NCBI GenBank assembly: GCA_022818135.1
Contig: JAFMSR010000019.1
Location: 31,969,863-32,033,862 of the forward strand
Direction of reading: 5' to 3'
Source of the DNA: Saxidomus purpurata
Taxonomy: Eukaryota > Mollusca > Bivalvia > Venerida > Veneridae
Length of the DNA: 64,000 nucleotides
Part shown: positions 61,285 through 64,000 of the stretch, piece by piece
How positions within the stretch are numbered: the first letter of the stretch is position 1
Layout of the letters: every line of letters begins with the position of its first letter
Position numbers and translations under genes: made by a program
Notes under the pieces: generated by a model
Databases searched by the model: none
What the model saw: the letters and a program-made list of their open reading frames with translations, nothing else
What the model was told of the DNA's origin: nothing

Positions 61285-61660
61285 AAGATAGCAGACATTC
61301 ATCTGTAAAGTATCAAATATAAGACAGTGGGCATTCATCTGCAAATATCTGCAGTAAACCTTCAATAAAATGGCTGATAAAGAAAAGTATTAAACATTCA
61401 TTTGTAAAATATCTGCAATAAACCTTAAGTAAGCTAGTAGACATTCATCTATCAAATATCAATGTATGGCATTGGGCATTCATCCGTAATCTTAAACAGT
61501 AAACCTTTCGTAAAATGACTGATATTCATCTGCCAAATGTCAGAGAAAACACTCATCTGTAAATATCTGTAATAAACCTTTAGCAAGATGCTAGATATTC
61601 ATCTGTAATACATCAAAGATTAATCTGTATTCAGTAAACATTCATCTGCAGTGAATCTCT
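61285..61660. repeat. Degenerate tandem repeat (CATTCATCTGTAAA units)
   Basis: About eight imperfect units of 30-80 bp share CATTCATCTGYAAA, TATCTGCAATAAACCTT and AAAATGGCTGATA words. Confidence 0.6.
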
Positions 61661-61789
61661 CTAAAATACTGGAAAACATGACAAATTTCTAGCAACAAGA
61701 CAGTAGTTAACTGATCCTGTGGCAAGGCTTAGCGGGGGACAAAAAGCATACAGTGTATGTATCATATGGGGAGCTTTGGGTGCAAGGTG

Positions 61790-62391
61790 AACAAGAGCTG
61801 TCAGTAAGACAGCATGCTCGACTATACTCAGTACTTGCCAATAAAACAAAACTTTTATCAGTAAATAGCAAAACAAATTTTTTAGACCCTTAAACATTCC
61901 AAAGATGTTTGAAATCCATTTCAGCAATGGTAACTTAAGATATATGCCCCATAGTAGCTTGCACATAAAACTTTACCAAATCATGTGCAACTTTAACAAA
62001 CTTCAAAGTTCAACAAGGGCCAAATTTAAATAAATCAGTCAGGGTTATCTAACCTGATGTTGATAACCCTAAAGACTATATTGAAGTTTTAAATCAATCC
62101 CACGAGTGGTTACTGAGATATGAGCATGATAGTACCTTGGATGCAAATCTTGAACAAAATTTTCTAAGTCAAACAAGGGCCATAATTTGTACTAAATCAT
62201 ACAAGAGTTACCTTACTTGACTGTCTGACACAGTGACACCCTGAAGACATTAATGAAGTTTCAAATCGATATCATAAGTGGTTACTGAGATATGTCCAGG
62301 ATAGTACCTTGCATGCAAAACTATAACCAAAGCCGATGCCGACACACAAGTGACTGTAATAGCTCTACATATTCTTCGAATAGTCGAGCTA
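61790..62391 (+). mobile_element. Tandem-unit element, AACAAGAGCTGTC family
   Basis: It starts ACAAGAGCTGTCAGTAAGAC then AGCATGCTCGACTATACTCA, and ends TTCTTCGAATAGTCGAGCTA. CTCGACTAT near the start pairs with ATAGTCGAG at the end. It holds three units with GTTACTGAGATATG-, CCTTGCATGCAAAACTATAA- and CCTGAAGACATTAATGAAGT-type sequence. Relative of 44867-45857. Confidence 0.72.
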
Positions 62392-63344
62392 AAAATCATG
62401 ATCAAATGTAATGAGGGTTCAAATGCACAAGCATTGTCTGGAATCTTGTTGCAATATTTTCATGCTGTGCACTGCAGATCCAGGTCGCAATAGATTCCTT
62501 AAACCCTGATCATTCAGAGGAAATGTCCTCTGTCTATAAAAGGCACTTTACTATGTAAGGTCTGTTTTACCTTCTAAACAATGGACAGCATAGACTATGA
62601 TTAAGACTGCAACAATGTACAAACTAGGTATGATCTCCACTGGTATCTAATGTAGACTTATGCAATATTGCATCCAGAACATTACCACAGATAGTGACAT
62701 TGTGTCAAATTTTCTCACCCTGTGAAATCATCATTTTATTATTTTTCAACAACATTAGTTTGTTCCTAATTGTTCAAACTATGCTAAATTCAACAAGAAA
62801 AGACAAGATAATCAACTGACTATTTGTGCTAAAACATGTTATTTTCATACAGTTTGAAGAACTTTTATCTTTTCACGCGCCAACAGCTGTATAGTTTGAA
62901 CTGGTTAAATTTCAATTTTTAAATTAATAAATCCTGGATCTGCCAATATTGTGCAAAAAAAATATATTTTGAAACACAGTCATATCAGGGTTGCCACATA
63001 CATAATTATGATTTTATAAAACAAGTGTATTCTGGGAATTAAAATAAATTATAAAGCTTTCTGAAAACATGGATAAAAATGGGGCATACTGGGTGTGGAA
63101 TTACGTAAAATAGTTCTGTGTTACAATACACTACCTTACTGGTTGAGGATATTTGGACAAACTTACTGTAGTAGTTTGGATCTTTAGCATTTTCTAGGAA
63201 GTCAAATCAAATAAAGTTAAACCAGAGTTAATTGTTGCCTTAAAGTCGCAGCCACCTGTCTTAGGCAATAAGTATTGCTGTATCCAAAGGAACAAGTTCC
63301 ACAGTCAAACCAGAAGAAGGTGAAGAGTGAACAGAGAGACTTGA
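62392..63344. other. Presumed intron or flank, nothing recognised
   Basis: AT-rich, no repeat or exon identified. Confidence 0.4.
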
Positions 63345-63440
63345 TGTGGAGTTATCTGTGTCTTGCATAAGGACACTACCCCCATGGCACTGGCGGGGAC
63401 TGAACCCAGGAACCTTTGTTTCTGAGGTGACCATACATTA
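63345..63440 (-). mobile_element. tRNA-derived SINE fragment
   Basis: On the minus strand a B-box-like GGTTCAGTCCCCGCC (63404-63390) is followed by TGCCATGGGGGTAGTGTCCT and TATGCAAGACACAGATAACT. This is the same head-plus-GTCCTT..CAAGACA arrangement as the SINE at 38526. The A box is degraded. Confidence 0.6.
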
Positions 63441-63960
63441 TTCCACCAATCAAGAACCCCTTCACCTGCCAGAACCCATTCACCTGCCAATTCTACCAAT
63501 CAAGAACCCCTTCACCTGCCAGAACCCCTTCATTTGCTAAGGCCACCAATCAAGAACCCCCTCACCTGCCAGAACCCCTTCATTTGCTAAGGCCACCAAT
63601 CAAGAATCCCCTCACCTGCCAGAACCCCTTCATTTGCTAAGGCCACCAATCCAGAACCCTTTCACCTGCCAGAACCCCTTCATCTTCCAATTCCTCCTAT
63701 CAAGAACCCCTTCACCTGCCAGAACCCTTCACCTGCCAAGGCCACCTATCAAAAACTCCTACACCTGCCAATTCCACCTAGTAATAAGAACCCCCTCATT
63801 TGCCAGAACCCCTTCATTTACTAAGGCCACCAATCCAGAACCCCTATACCTGTATATTCCACCTCTTACAAACCCCTTACCAAGGCCACCAATAAAGAAC
63901 CTCTTTAACCTGCAAGAACCCCTTCACTTGCCAGAATCCCTTCACCTGCCAAAGCCACCT
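63441..63960. repeat. 50-bp minisatellite, about 10 copies
   Basis: The unit reads CACCAATCAAGAACCCCTTC then ACCTGCCAGAACCCCTTCAT and TTGCTAAGGC; 50-bp spacing is exact at 63544, 63594 and 63644. On the minus strand each unit contains GGCAG|GTGAAG, a donor-like string. The Pro-rich plus-strand frames are repeat artefacts. No exon is visible up to the window end. Confidence 0.9.
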
Positions 63961-64000
63961 ATACTTTCTGCTTAACACAGGAGTGACTGCGAGTCAAGGC

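Overview
The window looks like AT-rich nuclear DNA of a marine bivalve mollusc, most likely a heterodont clam. This is inferred from the gene content (an NXPE-type esterase, a divergent single-exon GPCR, a TIR+SAM immune-type gene), from spliced genes with GT-AG introns, and from very dense repeats. These include several families built of internal tandem units of about 150-200 bp, tRNA-derived SINEs, degenerate LINEs and many foldback elements. I cannot name the species.

Layout. 1-7.6 kb: no gene; tandem repeats, a palindromic AGAGATATCTCT cluster, an ATT microsatellite, a 0.7-kb element bounded by a 10-bp inverted repeat, and a 0.48-kb foldback element. 7.6-11.5 kb (+): NXPE-family gene, five in-phase exons. 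11.8-29 kb: mostly repeats (SINE, homopolymer block, foldbacks, tandem-unit elements, a decayed LINE on the minus strand). 29.56-30.45 kb (+): single-exon class A-like GPCR. 31-51 kb: repeats and relics (a second LINE on +, SINE copies, MITEs, a Tc1-like relic, a 0.7-kb poly-T/poly-G block). 51.93-59.25 kb (-): 3' part of a gene encoding a TIR domain followed by a SAM-like domain; its 5' exons lie beyond the window. 59.7-64 kb: three more tandem arrays, a tandem-unit element and a SINE fragment, probably within the upstream intron of the TIR gene.

Most striking observation. The first visible TIR exon ends inside a 42-bp tandem array. The array unit is the last 30 bp of the exon plus its 5' splice site, so the intron carries about 29 further copies of an exon end plus donor. 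Using the second donor would add 14 residues in frame. Using any later one reads into a TAA. The next TIR exon shows a similar, older pattern: its last bases recur about seven times in the following intron. No operons, CRISPR arrays or prokaryotic features are present.
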